64,000 bases of DNA from Plantactinospora soyae (lineage in GTDB: Bacteria; Actinomycetota; Actinomycetes; Mycobacteriales; Micromonosporaceae), in NCBI RefSeq assembly GCF_014874095.1, contig NZ_JADBEB010000001.1:4774001-4838000 (forward strand), in the 5' to 3' direction. A model generated the notes under the pieces. It was given only the letters and a program-made list of their open reading frames with translations, searched no databases and was not told where the DNA came from. Shown in pieces: positions 29,056 through 37,229 of the stretch. How positions within the stretch are numbered: the stretch's first letter is position 1; each line of letters opens with the position of its first letter. The position numbers and the translations under genes are program-made.

Positions 29056-29944
29056 GGCCGTACTCCTTCTCACCGCGCCAGAAGTAGATGAACCCGAGGA
29101 CGCCGGCCACCAGCGCCCAGCCGATGCCGAGCAGCCAGGACTGGGTCTGCGACGCGGTCACCGGCGCCGTCTCCATCAGTGCGTGCCGCATCAGCTCGAT
29201 GTACACCAGCAGGGGGTTGAGCTGCACCAGCCAGGCGACCGTCTCCGGAAGGTGCTTCTCGAAGTTGGCCACGCTGTAGAGCACGCCGGAGCCGTACATC
29301 CAGGTACGCATCACGAACGGTACGACCTGCTTCAGGTCGGTGACCTTGGATCCTAGTCGGGCCATCGCCATCGCCACTCCGGCGTTGAACACCGACTGGA
29401 GCAGCATCGCGGGTATCAGCAGCAGCCATTCCAGGGTCAGCGGTTCGCCGTCCACCAGCACGATGCCGGCCAGTACGACGATCGAGGCGAGCAGCTGCTG
29501 GAACTGGGTCAGCGTGATCGCGATCGGCAGGGCGGCCCGGGGGAAGTGCAGCGCCCGGATCAGGCCGAGGTTCCCGGTGATCGCCTGGACGCCGCCGCTC
29601 ACCACGGACTGGGTGAAGGTGAAGACGAACAGGCCGGTGCAGAGATAGGCGATGAAGTTGTCGATCTCTCCGCTGGTGTTGAGCACCACGCCGAAGATCA
29701 GGTAGTAGACCGCCGCGTTGGTGAGCGGGGTCAGCACCTGCCAGACCCGACCCAGGCGGGCGGTGCTGAACGACGCCGCCAGTTTGGCGTTGGCGTAGGC
29801 GGAGATGAAGTGCCGATAGGACCAGAGCTGCTTGATGTACGTGACGAGGCCGGGCCTCTCGCCGGCGACCGACAGGCCGTACCGGGCCGCCAGCTCTGCC
29901 TGGGTCAGCTCTGCATCGGGGTTTGCTACCGCCGTGGTGGCCAT
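29048..29944 (-). CDS. tagG: TagG/Wzm-like ABC exporter permease
   Basis: A 298-residue ABC-2 permease with a cytosolic N-terminal amphipathic region (YIKQLWSYRHFISAYANAKLAASFSTARLGRVWQVLTPL, characteristic of TagG/Wzm/KpsM) and six membrane helices. It ends in a basic tail (WRGEKEYGRG). With TagH it moves an undecaprenyl-linked polymer across the membrane. ATG at 29944 has GGAG nine bases upstream. It is divergent from a TetR gene. The 161-base gap contains a GTAGT/ACTAC palindrome that may control both. Confidence 0.88.
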   Translation of the reverse strand: MATTAVANPDAELTQAELAARYGLSVAGERPGLVTYIKQLWSYRHFISAYANAKLAASFSTARLGRVWQVLTPLTNAAVYYLIFGVVLNTSGEIDNFIAYLCTGLFVFTFTQSVVSGGVQAITGNLGLIRALHFPRAALPIAITLTQFQQLLASIVVLAGIVLVDGEPLTLEWLLLIPAMLLQSVFNAGVAMAMARLGSKVTDLKQVVPFVMRTWMYGSGVLYSVANFEKHLPETVAWLVQLNPLLVYIELMRHALMETAPVTASQTQSWLLGIGWALVAGVLGFIYFWRGEKEYGRG

Positions 29945-30049
29945 AGCCGGGCGCTCCGATCTGTTCGGGCTGCAAGCGTCAAGATGCGCGCGACTTTCCC
30001 GGGCCGGAGCCAGGGCGGGGAACGCCAGTGGGCTGTCGCACGGTGGAAG

Positions 30050-30063
30050 GTAGTCCAAACTAC
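30050..30063. promoter_or_regulatory. Palindrome GTAGT-CCAA-ACTAC, candidate TetR operator
   Basis: Perfect 5-bp arms with a 4-base centre lie between tagG and the TetR gene, 43 bases upstream of the regulator's GTG. This is a usual position for an autoregulated divergent operator. Confidence 0.4.
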
Positions 30064-30092
30064 GTCGGGACGCAACCGTACCGTCGTCGCGC

Positions 30093-30098
30093 TATATT
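30093..30098 (+). promoter_or_regulatory. Candidate -10 box of a leaderless TetR transcript
   Basis: TATATT stands out in GC-rich sequence and ends eight bases before the GTG at 30106. Transcription would therefore begin at or next to the start codon. No Shine-Dalgarno precedes that GTG, which fits leaderless translation. Confidence 0.45.
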
Positions 30099-30105
30099 GG
30101 CCCAC

Positions 30106-30774
30106 GTGGCGACCGACAACCGGCGTGCTCCAGCGGGAGCGGCGGTACTCCGAGGGGAGATCACCGCTGCCCTGCGCATGGCCGTGATGCAGGAACTCGC
30201 CGCGGTCGGATACGGACGCCTCTCGATCGAGGCGGTCGCACGCCGGGCCGGCGTCGGCAAGACGGCGATCTATCGCCGGTGGAACTCGAAGCTGGAGATG
30301 GTGCTGGAGATCGTTTCCCGAGTCGCGGGGCAGAGCCTACCGCTGCCGGATACCGGAAGCCTACGGGGTGACCTCGAGGTGCTGCTGCGGATCGTGGCCC
30401 GGGCCCTGAAACACCGCCTGGCCTCGCAGATCATCCCGGATCTGCTCGCCGAGGCGGCCCGCAATCCGGAGATCGCCCAGACCCTGCAAGAGGCCCTGCG
30501 TGCGAATCAGCGGGACATCGGCATACTGTTGCTGGACCGTGCGGTCGATCGTGGTGAGCTTCCCGCGGGAACGGACCCGGACGCCGCGGTCGATCTGATC
30601 GTCGGTCCGCTCTACTGGCGGTTCGCCGTCGCCCGCACCCCACTCCCGGAGGACTACCTGCCGCGAATGGCCGCCGCGATCGCGGCCGGACTGGGCGTAC
30701 GGAGCGTCGTCGCCGCAGCGGTGGAGGACGCCGTCACCCCCGGAGGGAGCGTGGGCGTCGCCCTGTCAACCTGA
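30106..30774 (+). CDS. TetR-family transcriptional regulator
   Basis: A 222-residue regulator. The N-terminal helix-turn-helix lies at about residues 25-65 (LAAVGYGRLSIEAVARRAGVGKTAIYRRWNSKLEMVLEIV, with TAIYRRW as the recognition helix). It is followed by an all-helical ligand-binding/dimer domain (LKHRLASQIIPDLLAEAARNPEIAQTL). GTG at 30106 is preferred over the in-frame 30028 start because of the closely placed TATATT. It is transcribed divergently from tagG, so it may control polymer export as well as itself. The ligand is unknown. Confidence 0.85.
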   Translation: MATDNRRAPAGAAVLRGEITAALRMAVMQELAAVGYGRLSIEAVARRAGVGKTAIYRRWNSKLEMVLEIVSRVAGQSLPLPDTGSLRGDLEVLLRIVARALKHRLASQIIPDLLAEAARNPEIAQTLQEALRANQRDIGILLLDRAVDRGELPAGTDPDAAVDLIVGPLYWRFAVARTPLPEDYLPRMAAAIAAGLGVRSVVAAAVEDAVTPGGSVGVALST

Positions 30775-30925
30775 CCATCCCGCCACCGACTTCTTCACGC
30801 CAGGTCACCCCGGCCGAGGGTCCATCCGCAGGCCGTGACCTATCCCGCACCACCCGATCCGCGTACCGAACAACGAGCTAGCATCGCATGCCAACCGCGA
30901 TCCCCCCAGTTACAGGAGGATGCCC

Positions 30926-32035
30926 ATGGCCGGGCAGAACGCAGACCTGATCCCGCCTGCCAAACCAGTCATCGGAGAAGCCGAGATCGAGGCCGCGGTG
31001 CGGGTGCTCCGCAGCGGCATGGTCGTGCAGGGCCCGGAGGTGGCGGCGTTCGAGGAGGAGTTCTCCGAGCTCGTCGCCGGCCGGCACTGTGTCGCGGTCA
31101 ACTCGGGTACCTCCGCTCTCCAACTGGCTCTGCTGGGGCTGGGTATCGGCCGCGGCGACGAGGTCATCGTGCCGTCGTTCTCCTTCGCGGCCAGCGCGAA
31201 CGCGGTCCGGCTGGTCGGCGCCGAGCCGGTCTTCGTCGACATCGAGCCCGGTAGCTTCTGCGTGGACCCGGACGCGGTCGCGGCGGCGGTCACCCCGCGC
31301 ACCGTGGCGATCATGCCGGTGCACCTCTACGGCCACCCGGCCGCGATGGACCGGCTGATGCCGATCGCCGAGCGGCACAACCTGGCCGTCGTCGAGGACG
31401 CGGCCCAGGCGCACGGCGCGGCCCTGGGCGGCCAGCCGGTCGGTGCCTTCGGCGCCGCCGGTTGCTTCAGCTTCTACCCGACCAAGAACATGCACGCCCT
31501 GGAGGGCGGCATGATCACCACCGGCGACCCGCAGCTCGCCCGGACCCTGCGGCTGCTCCGCAACCAGGGCATGGAGCAGCGGTACGCGAACGAGATCGTC
31601 GGCGCGAACATGCGACTCACCGACGTGGCGGCGGCGATCGGCCGGGTGCAGCTCCAGCAGCTCCCCGACTGGACCGAGCAGCGGCGGGCGAACGCCAAGT
31701 TCCTCGACTCCCGGATCACCGGCGTGATCACCCCGCCGGTGGCCGACGCGGCACGGCACGTCTACCACCAGTACACCGTGCGGATCACCGAGGACCGGGA
31801 CGGCGCCCAGCAGCGACTGCTGGAGCAGGGGGTGGGCAACGCGGTCTACTACCCGACCCCGATCCACCGGCTCAAGCCGTACCTGGGCGAGGGCGGGCAG
31901 CCCGGCCCCTGGGACCTGCCCGAGACCGAGCGGGCCGCCCGGGAGGTCGTCTCGCTGCCGATCCACCCCGCGCTGACCCCGGACCAGTTGGAGCGGATCG
32001 CCAACGCCGCGAACAGCCTGGCGGGTGCCAGGTGA
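30926..32035 (+). CDS. wbpE: DegT/DnrJ/EryC1 sugar aminotransferase, WbpE-like
   Basis: A 369-residue PLP-dependent nucleotide-sugar aminotransferase. Visible are GMVVQGPEVAAFEEEF, NSGTSALQLALLGLGIGRGDEVIVPSFSF, the PLP-contact VVEDAAQAHGA, and the Schiff-base lysine in CFSFYPTKNMHALEGGM. The C-terminus has HQYTVRI and YYPTPIHRLKPY. With the coupled oxidoreductase it fits transamination of UDP-3-keto-GlcNAc-uronate (WbpE/WlbC reaction). ATG at 30926 is chosen over the ATG six bases earlier, which directly abuts GGAGG. It opens a rightward run of at least six genes. Confidence 0.82.
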   Translation: MAGQNADLIPPAKPVIGEAEIEAAVRVLRSGMVVQGPEVAAFEEEFSELVAGRHCVAVNSGTSALQLALLGLGIGRGDEVIVPSFSFAASANAVRLVGAEPVFVDIEPGSFCVDPDAVAAAVTPRTVAIMPVHLYGHPAAMDRLMPIAERHNLAVVEDAAQAHGAALGGQPVGAFGAAGCFSFYPTKNMHALEGGMITTGDPQLARTLRLLRNQGMEQRYANEIVGANMRLTDVAAAIGRVQLQQLPDWTEQRRANAKFLDSRITGVITPPVADAARHVYHQYTVRITEDRDGAQQRLLEQGVGNAVYYPTPIHRLKPYLGEGGQPGPWDLPETERAAREVVSLPIHPALTPDQLERIANAANSLAGAR

Positions 32036-33093
32036 GCGGCCAGGCGCGTACGTTGCGCGCGGGACTGATCGGCCTCGGTGCGATGGGACGCAACCACGCC
32101 CGGGTGCTGTCCGGCCTGGACGGCGTCGACCTGGTCGGCGTCGTGGACCCGGCCGGTGACCCCACCGGTGCGCTCCGGGTGCCGGTGCTGCCCACCGTCA
32201 CCGAACTGCTCGCGCTCAAGCTCGACTACGCCGTGGTGGCCTGCCCGACGGCGCTGCACGAGGAGGTCGGCCTGGAGCTGGCCGCGAACGGCGTCTGCGC
32301 GCTGATCGAGAAGCCGCTCGCGCAGTCCCTCGACGCGGCGACCCGACTGGTCGAGGCGTTCGAGGCCGCCGGCCTGGTCGCCGGGGTCGGGCACATCGAG
32401 CGGTACAACCCCGCGTTGCAGAGCCTGCGGACCCGGCTGGAGGCGGGCGAGCTGGGCGAGGTGTTCCAGGTCGTCACCCGGCGGCAGGGCCCCTTCCCGC
32501 ACCGGATCGCCGACGTGGGCGTGGTGATGGACCTGGCCACCCACGACATCGACCTGACCAGTTGGGTCACCGGCCAGGAGTACCGCTCGGTGTCGGCCCG
32601 CACCGTCTCCCGCAGCGGCCGGTTGCACGAGGACATGGTCGCGGTCGTCGGCCAGCTCGCCGACGGGACGATGGTCAACCACCTGGTCAACTGGCTCAGC
32701 CCGCTCAAGGAGCGGTCCACTGTGATCACCGGTGACCGGGGCTGCTTCGTCGCCGACACGCTCACCGCCGACCTCACCTTCTACGCCAACGGCGCCATCG
32801 ACACCGAGTGGGAGGCGCTGCGCGCGTTCCGGGGCGTGGCCGAGGGCGACATGGTCCGGTACGCGATCCCGAAGCGTGAGCCGCTGCTGGTCGAGCACGA
32901 GCGGTTCCGGGACGCGGTGGAGGGCAAGGAGAGCGACATCGTGACGCTCCGCCAGGGCCTGCGTACGGTCGAGGTTTCCGCCGCCGTACTGCGGTCCGCC
33001 TCCGACGGCAGCACGGTCGACGTCGGTCCGGGCAGCTCGGAGCGGTCCGCGCCCGCCCCGCGGTCCGGGGTGGACGACGTCGCCTCGCGGTAG
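32032..33093 (+). CDS. wbpB: Gfo/Idh/MocA oxidoreductase, WbpB/WlbA-like
   Basis: A 353-residue NAD-dependent sugar oxidoreductase. The Rossmann motif is AGLIGLGAMGRNHARVLS (about 9-26). The catalytic-lysine region is ALIEKPLAQSLDAA, then VGHIERYNPALQSL, which closely resembles WlbA/WbpB proteins, and MDLATHDIDLTSWV. It would oxidise C-3 of UDP-GlcNAc-uronic acid to the 3-keto form, the substrate for the aminotransferase. GTG at 32032 overlaps the aminotransferase stop (GTGA), which supports a two-step coupled pathway. Confidence 0.82.
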   Translation: MSGQARTLRAGLIGLGAMGRNHARVLSGLDGVDLVGVVDPAGDPTGALRVPVLPTVTELLALKLDYAVVACPTALHEEVGLELAANGVCALIEKPLAQSLDAATRLVEAFEAAGLVAGVGHIERYNPALQSLRTRLEAGELGEVFQVVTRRQGPFPHRIADVGVVMDLATHDIDLTSWVTGQEYRSVSARTVSRSGRLHEDMVAVVGQLADGTMVNHLVNWLSPLKERSTVITGDRGCFVADTLTADLTFYANGAIDTEWEALRAFRGVAEGDMVRYAIPKREPLLVEHERFRDAVEGKESDIVTLRQGLRTVEVSAAVLRSASDGSTVDVGPGSSERSAPAPRSGVDDVASR

Positions 33094-33200
33094 GCGCCGG
33101 TGATGGGTAGCCTCCGGTGCCGGGCGGCCGGTTTCGCCCGGTACGGCAACCTGGTCCACAATCGAGAGTCCCGAGCGCAGAGAGCTGGAGGTACATCCGG

Positions 33201-34445
33201 GTGGCGGCAACTCCTGTGAAAGACGTGGCCATCGTCACGCCCTGGTACCCCACCCGGGATATGCCGTTCCGCGGCGCGTTCGTCCAGGCCATGGTCGGGG
33301 CGACCGCACCCGGTTGTGACCGGGTGACCGTCTACCACGGCGACGCGTGGGTGGCGGCACTGTCGGACCGCGACGACGAACTCGTCGGCCGGGCCCACGC
33401 GGAACTGCTCGGACTCGCCACGGAGCAGACCCCGACGGTGGGCGGCGCCAACCTGCGATACGTGCCGGTGCCGATCCCGCGTGGTCGCTGGCACGCCGAG
33501 ATCGCCCACCGGCACGCCGCTACCCTCAAGGCGGCGCTCGGTGGGAAGCCGATCGACGCTCCGGTGGTGCACGCCCACGTCGGACTGCCGGGCGGATGGG
33601 CCGCGATCCGCAACGCCCGGCCCGACGCCAGGATCTTCGTCACCGAACACGCCACCTTCCTCGACCAGGTGCTGGACACCCCCGAGGCGCGGCAGATGTA
33701 CGACGAGGTGCTGCACCAGGCCGACGGGTTCTTCGCCGTCGGTGAGGCGGTCCGCGCGCCCCTGCTGGCGGCGTTCCCGCACCACGCGGACCGGATCACC
33801 TTCATCGCGAACCCGATCGACTTCGACGTGTCCCGCCCGGAGCCGGTCACCGACCTGCGTCGCTGGCTGTACGTCGGTGGGCTCATCCCGCGTAAGGGCG
33901 TGGACCTGCTGCTGGAGGCCTTCGCCACCTGCCGGGCCGAGGATCCGACCCTGACCCTCACCCTGGTAGGGGCGGGCGAGCTGGCCGGCCGGCTGGCCGA
34001 GCGGGCCGCCGAACTCGGGATCGCCGAGGCGGTCACCCAGACCGGGGCGGTCGCGCCGGACGAGGCGCTGCGGCTGATGCGCGAGCACGATCTGCTGGTG
34101 CACAACAGCCGGTTCGAGACCTTCGGGGTGACCGTGATCGAGGCCGCCGCCGCCGGCATGCCGGTCCTGGTCACCAGGTGCGGCGGCCCGGAGGAGACGC
34201 TGGCCGGCGTCGAGGAGTCCGCGGGGGAGCTGATCGACGTCGCCGACACTCCGGACGTGATCGTCGCCGGGTACCGGCGACTGCGGTCGCGCTTCCCGCA
34301 GCAGGTCGACCTGGCGCTGGCGCGCCGCGAACTCGCGGCCCGGTACAGCTATCCCGCGGTCGCGCGGGCGCACCACCGCATCTGGTTCGCCGATACACCG
34401 GCGGGCCCGTCCGATCCGGTGTCGGTTCCCGCGCAACGGTCCTGA
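33201..34445 (+). CDS. GT4-family glycosyltransferase (module copy 1)
   Basis: A 414-residue GT-B enzyme. It opens with VAIVTPWYPTRDMPFRGAFVQAM and has the middle HAHVGLPGGWAAIRNA and FVTEHATFL. The donor-binding C-terminal domain carries LYVGGLIPRKGVDLLLEAF, LVGAGEL and SRFETFGVTVIEAAAAGMPVLVTRCGGPEETL (the E-x7-E motif). GTG at 33201 has GGAGG nine bases upstream. A clear paralog sits at 45086-46339. Both are immediately followed by a paralog of the same unrecognised small protein. Sugar specificity is unknown; a role in building the envelope polymer is inferred from context. Confidence 0.87.
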   Translation: MAATPVKDVAIVTPWYPTRDMPFRGAFVQAMVGATAPGCDRVTVYHGDAWVAALSDRDDELVGRAHAELLGLATEQTPTVGGANLRYVPVPIPRGRWHAEIAHRHAATLKAALGGKPIDAPVVHAHVGLPGGWAAIRNARPDARIFVTEHATFLDQVLDTPEARQMYDEVLHQADGFFAVGEAVRAPLLAAFPHHADRITFIANPIDFDVSRPEPVTDLRRWLYVGGLIPRKGVDLLLEAFATCRAEDPTLTLTLVGAGELAGRLAERAAELGIAEAVTQTGAVAPDEALRLMREHDLLVHNSRFETFGVTVIEAAAAGMPVLVTRCGGPEETLAGVEESAGELIDVADTPDVIVAGYRRLRSRFPQQVDLALARRELAARYSYPAVARAHHRIWFADTPAGPSDPVSVPAQRS

Positions 34446-34454
34446 GGAGCGATC

Positions 34455-35063
34455 ATGCAGGTACTCTTCCTGGCGCTCGGCGCCACCCGCAGGCGGTCCG
34501 TGGTCGAGGAGTCCGCCCAGGTGGTCGCCGACGGCGGGCGCGCGGTCGTCCTGGTCGGCGCGACGAAGCCGTGGAGCCGGGAACGGTTCCACCCCGAGGT
34601 GGAGATCGTCGACCTCACCAGGCTGGAGACCCAGGGTCCGATTCGGAAGGTCGAGCGGGCGCTGCTGTTCAGCGGCCCCGGGCTGGTGTTCCGGGCGCTC
34701 GGCCGGGGTCCGATGAAGACGTTCGCCCGGCGGGCCGGCGGGGCGTACGAGCGCCGGATCGCCTCGCCGGTGCAGCGTGCCCTGACGCCCCGCAAGGGCG
34801 AGGATCCCGTCGAACTGCGGCAGCGCCTGATCCGTCGGCAGGTACTGGCCGGCAGGCCGCCGTTCGACCTGTTCGTGGTGAGCGACCCGGCGTCGATGCC
34901 ACCGGCCGCGCGGCTCTTCGCGCGGACCTCCGGCAGCGACTCGCCCGCGCCGAGGGTCGCCTACCGTTATGACTACGCTGGTTCCGGCGGGCGCGCCCCG
35001 CGTCGGCCGGCCGCCTCGGTGCAATCCCCCCTCGCTTCCGCCGCTGCAAAGGAAAGCAGATGA
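34455..35063 (+). CDS. Uncharacterised protein, QVLFxALG family (module copy 1)
   Basis: A 202-residue protein not recognised by family, paralogous to 46342-46917. Shared blocks are MQVLF[LF]ALGA, ESAQVVADGG[RQ]AVVL, a central G.LFRA.GRGP, and PFDLFVV.D..SMP.AARL near the C-terminus. The N-terminal strand-glycine-helix pattern looks like the first Rossmann repeat of a GT-B fold, but no donor-binding domain follows. It starts nine bases after the GT4 gene, and its stop overlaps the next glycosyltransferase start (ATGA). Tight coupling to glycosyltransferases suggests an accessory subunit or truncated transferase. The extra C-terminal 30 residues differ from the paralog. Confidence 0.7.
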   Translation: MQVLFLALGATRRRSVVEESAQVVADGGRAVVLVGATKPWSRERFHPEVEIVDLTRLETQGPIRKVERALLFSGPGLVFRALGRGPMKTFARRAGGAYERRIASPVQRALTPRKGEDPVELRQRLIRRQVLAGRPPFDLFVVSDPASMPPAARLFARTSGSDSPAPRVAYRYDYAGSGGRAPRRPAASVQSPLASAAAKESR

Positions 35064-36451
35064 AAGTCAGGCGTGCACCAATGCGCCCGCGCGTCCTGTA
35101 CCTCTCCTTCTACTTCCCGCCCTCCCGGGCGAGTGGTGTCTACCGGGCCCGGGCCACCGCGAACCACCTCGCTGCCAAGGGCTGGGACGTCACCGCCTGC
35201 GCGGCACCGCTGGACTTCCTCTACGGCGTGATCGGATCCGTCGACGAGGAGCTGACCGCCACGATCGACCCGAGGGTCAGCATCGAACGCCCCTCGCTGA
35301 ACCAGTTCGCCTGGAACAAGGACCTGCGGCAGTACGGCCGGTTCCGGGGCTCGATGCCGTTGCTGGCGCAGAAGCTCTACACCCTCAGCCAGCGCAAGGG
35401 CTTCCCCGAGAACTACGCCTCGTGGGGGCTGAACGCGGTCGCCCGGGGGCTCAAGCTGCACTCCCGGAACCGGTTCGACGTGGTGCTGGCCACCGGCAAC
35501 CCGTTCGCGTCGTTCGGCGCGGCCTGGCTGTTCAGCCGGATCACCGGTGTGCCGTACGTGGTCGACTACCGCGACTCGTGGACGCTGGACCTGTTCACCG
35601 ACAGCCCGGCCTTCCCCGACGGCCATCCGGCCTGGCAGTGGGAGAAGCGGGTGCTGGGCGGTGCCGCGACCTCGGTTTTCGTCAACGAGGCGCTGCGCGG
35701 CTGGCACGCCGAACGCTATCCCAAGGTGGCGGACCGGATGATGGTGGTGCCGAACGGCTGGGACGCCGACCTGCTCACCTCGGCGCCCGGCGAGCGGCTG
35801 TCGGACCGTACCCGGCCGTTGAGCTTCGACTACCTCGGCACGATGACCAGCAAGCAGCCGGTGGAGGAGCTGACCGAGGCGTGGACGCGGGCGCGCCGGC
35901 ATCCGGACCTGGCCGACGCCGAACTGAACATCCACGGTCACCTCGGCTTCTTCCGCAACGCCCACCACGACCTCCGGCAGCGGCTGGGCCTGCCACCGGA
36001 GGAGGGGGACGACCCGGACGGCTTCGAGGGGAAGGACCTGGGTATCCGGTACCGGGGCCCGGTGTCGAAGACCGAGGTCGCCCGGGTCTACGAAGAGAGC
36101 GACGTGCTGGTGTTCCTCGCCGGCGGCGGGCGGTACGTCACCTCCGGCAAGATCTTCGAGTACATGGCGACCGGCCGGCCGATCGTCTCGGTGCACGCGC
36201 CCGGGATCGCCGCCAAGGACGTGCTGGACGGCTATCCACTGTGGTTCAACGCGGACAGCCTCGACGTCGACGCGGTGGCCCACACCATGGTCCAGGCCGG
36301 CAAGGCGGCCCGTGACCTCACCCCCGAGCAGCGGGCGGCGGCCCGGCGTCATGCCGACGGCTTCACCCGGGACGGGCTGCTCGCCCCCCTCGAAGAGCGG
36401 ATGCGGTCGCTGGTCAAGCGACCGCTGTCGGAGCCCGGGTCGGAGATCTGA
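35060..36451 (+). CDS. GT4-like glycosyltransferase
   Basis: A 463-residue GT-B glycosyltransferase. The N-terminal domain begins RVLYLSFYFPPSRASGVYRARATANHLAAKGWDVTACAA. The middle has VVLATGNPFASFGAAWLFSRITGVPYVVDYRDSW. The C-terminal domain has VPNGWD, FDYLGTMTSKQPVEEL and TSGKIFEYMATGRPIVSVH, with the nucleotide-sugar contact glutamate. It resembles actinobacterial envelope glycosyltransferases but is distinct from the duplicated GT4 pair. It is translationally coupled to the upstream small protein (ATGA). Donor and acceptor are unknown. Confidence 0.82.
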   Translation: MKVRRAPMRPRVLYLSFYFPPSRASGVYRARATANHLAAKGWDVTACAAPLDFLYGVIGSVDEELTATIDPRVSIERPSLNQFAWNKDLRQYGRFRGSMPLLAQKLYTLSQRKGFPENYASWGLNAVARGLKLHSRNRFDVVLATGNPFASFGAAWLFSRITGVPYVVDYRDSWTLDLFTDSPAFPDGHPAWQWEKRVLGGAATSVFVNEALRGWHAERYPKVADRMMVVPNGWDADLLTSAPGERLSDRTRPLSFDYLGTMTSKQPVEELTEAWTRARRHPDLADAELNIHGHLGFFRNAHHDLRQRLGLPPEEGDDPDGFEGKDLGIRYRGPVSKTEVARVYEESDVLVFLAGGGRYVTSGKIFEYMATGRPIVSVHAPGIAAKDVLDGYPLWFNADSLDVDAVAHTMVQAGKAARDLTPEQRAAARRHADGFTRDGLLAPLEERMRSLVKRPLSEPGSEI

Positions 36452-36481
36452 GCCGTGAGTGCGGAGAAGGAGTCAGTGGTC

Positions 36482-37165
36482 ATGGGCGAGCGCACCGAAC
36501 CGGTCGGCCCGGCCCCGTGGAACGACCCGGTCGACCCGAGCGGTACCGGGGCGGCGGCATCCGGCAGGTCGTCCGGCACTCCGGTCCGGGTCATGGTGCT
36601 GGCCTTCACCCACCGCCTGCCCGAGCGGGTCCGCAACTACGTCCTCAACCTGCTGGCCGAGGGCGTCGAGGTGGACCTGGCGATCCTGGGTACGGACGCC
36701 TGGTCCGAGCACGAGCCGGAGCAGTGGGCCGAGGTCAGTCGCCATCCCCGGCTGCGGGTGCACAGCCTCGACGGCGCCGAGCACCGGCACCCGGTACGCC
36801 GGGCCGAGCGGCTGCTGGTCTACAAGCTGCCGGGCGGCGCGGTCGCCGGAACCAAGCGCCTGGCCGGCCGCGGTCCTCGGCCGGGTGCCGGCGGTCAGCC
36901 GCCGGAGGAGGGCCGGCAGCGGATCTCCGACGCGATCCACAACCGGGTGTTCATGCCCTTCTGGCGGCTGGGTCGGCCTCGCCTGCTGGCCCGGATGTTC
37001 CACAAGCGGCTCGCCACGGTGGACTTCACCGGGGTGGACCGGGTGGTGGCGGCGGACGTCTACGCGGTGACGCTCGGCTGGCAGCTCGCCCGTCGGCACC
37101 CGCATCTGGTCGCGACGATGCAGCTCGACCTGAACCTGCACGAGAGTCACCGCCCGGCCGGCTGA
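36482..37165 (+). CDS. Uncharacterised protein, possible GT-B N-domain
   Basis: A protein of about 227 residues not assigned to a family. VRVMVLAFTHRLPERVRNYVLNLLAEGVEVDLAILG looks like the first strand-helix-strand of a GT-B N-terminal domain. Further on, VYKLPGGAVAGTKRLAG, VDRVVAADVYAVTLGWQLAR and TMQLDLNLHES resemble the acceptor side of such enzymes, but no C-terminal donor domain is present. ATG 36482 (AAGGAG nine bases upstream) and GTG 36455 (GGAG nine bases upstream) are equally plausible starts. It follows the GT4 gene closely as the last gene of the rightward operon, and a hairpin terminator follows. Confidence 0.6.
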   Translation: MGERTEPVGPAPWNDPVDPSGTGAAASGRSSGTPVRVMVLAFTHRLPERVRNYVLNLLAEGVEVDLAILGTDAWSEHEPEQWAEVSRHPRLRVHSLDGAEHRHPVRRAERLLVYKLPGGAVAGTKRLAGRGPRPGAGGQPPEEGRQRISDAIHNRVFMPFWRLGRPRLLARMFHKRLATVDFTGVDRVVAADVYAVTLGWQLARRHPHLVATMQLDLNLHESHRPAG

Positions 37166-37187
37166 GCGACGCGAAGTGCTGGATCCA

Positions 37188-37216
37188 CCGGCGACCAGGC
37201 CCCGCCCGGTCGCCGG
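37188..37216. terminator. Hairpin between convergent genes
   Basis: CCGGCGACC and GGTCGCCGG form 9-bp perfect arms around an 11-base loop. A short TCCA/TTGGA extension lies outside. It sits between genes ending at 37165 and 37230. Confidence 0.6.
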
Positions 37217-37229
37217 TTGGACCCCGCCG

